Under the pieces are notes generated by a model, which saw only the letters and a list, made by a program, of their open reading frames with translations, was not told where the DNA came from and did not search any database. Below, piece by piece: positions 13,468 to 13,745 of a DNA stretch of 13,745 nt. The translations under genes and the position numbers were made by a program. Each line of letters starts with the position of its first letter. Position 1 is the first letter of the stretch. Origin of the DNA: Chloroflexota bacterium (GTDB lineage: Bacteria; Chloroflexota; Dehalococcoidia; Lucifugimonadales; UBA3495). The stretch spans positions 1 to 13,745 of the forward strand of contig JAPPJA010000246.1 in NCBI GenBank assembly GCA_028874675.1, in the 5' to 3' direction.

Positions 13468-13745
13468 ATGGGCGAACCGAGGATATTTGAAATAGGCACT
13501 GAACTCTTGCGGTTGTCAAGGGCCGGTAAGTTAGAGTGGAAACCGGGCTACCGCAGCAACGAGTACGACGTTTTCGTTCTGGAGTTGCTGGCCACCGTTT
13601 CCCAGCACGACGACAACCAATATTTTCGTCTCAAACTGTCTGACGACACTGGCAGAGTTGTAGCTTCCATGGAAAGGAGGCCCAGTGTCTTTGACCCCAT
13701 TCCCGACCCGGGCGGCCCCCCCGACCTGGAGGAACTATATAGGCT
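13468..13745 (+). CDS. Hypothetical protein, cut by the right window edge
   Basis: The ATG at 13468 has GAGGGG (13456-13461) six bases upstream. The frame stays open to the window end, 92 complete codons. The product begins 'MGEPRIFEIGTELLRLSRAG' and has 'KLEWKPGYRSNEYDVFVLEL', then 'YFRLKLSDDTGRVVASM' and 'PPDLEELYRL'. The pattern is an N-terminal helix, 'GKLxW', a small beta-sheet and a 'LxELYxL' helix. It resembles small soluble bacterial proteins of unknown function found beside accessory genes, by memory of pattern only. It lies 64 bases after the interrupted TM gene and may share its transcript. No function can be given. Confidence 0.65.
   Translation, partial: MGEPRIFEIGTELLRLSRAGKLEWKPGYRSNEYDVFVLELLATVSQHDDNQYFRLKLSDDTGRVVASMERRPSVFDPIPDPGGPPDLEELYR

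Noticed and set aside
1..13745. CRISPR array, insertion sequence, prophage or integration site
   Set aside because: No regularly spaced repeats, transposase or integrase motifs, or terminal inverted repeats were seen.

Overview
The window looks like a high-GC chromosomal segment of a free-living bacterium. The genes have GC-rich third positions, Shine-Dalgarno sites and standard stop codons. The mix of a GMC oxidoreductase, a CaiB/BaiF CoA transferase, a ketopantoate-reductase-like enzyme, a split trp operon and several lineage-type hypothetical proteins is what I would expect of an uncultured Chloroflexota (SAR202/Dehalococcoidia-like) genome. That placement is an inference from gene content, not a measured result.

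Left part (1-4060). The window opens inside a GMC-family flavin oxidoreductase cut by the left edge. A hairpin-bearing convergent spacer follows, then a minus-strand acidic protein of unknown family. A divergent promoter region leads into a 468-residue CaiB/BaiF (family III) CoA transferase whose halves are in permuted order.

Middle (4060-10463). A spacer with a C-rich tract (G-quadruplex-type on the minus strand) and a good sigma70-type promoter precedes a tryptophan cluster: trpD, a small zinc-ribbon gene, trpC, trpF (ATGA overlap with trpC) and trpB. There is no trpA, trpE or trpG here. After a structured 245-base spacer comes serA. SerA starts the route to serine, and serine is the co-substrate of TrpB, so the two neighbours fit metabolically.

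Right part (10464-13745). A strong hairpin sits between serA and an ApbA/PanE-type ketoacid reductase. Beyond it the character changes to accessory DNA: a minus-strand NYN-domain (PIN-like nuclease fold) protein with a TTG start, an unrecognised 160-residue protein, a small one-TM protein whose reading frame is broken by an in-frame TAG but continues for 54 more codons, and an unrecognised gene cut by the right edge.

I found no rRNA, no convincing tRNA, no insertion sequence, no CRISPR array and no clear multi-gene defence or biosynthetic novelty. The points most worth checking are the interrupted TM protein, the duplicated/permuted CoA transferase, the zinc-ribbon gene inside the trp operon, and the structured trpB-serA spacer.
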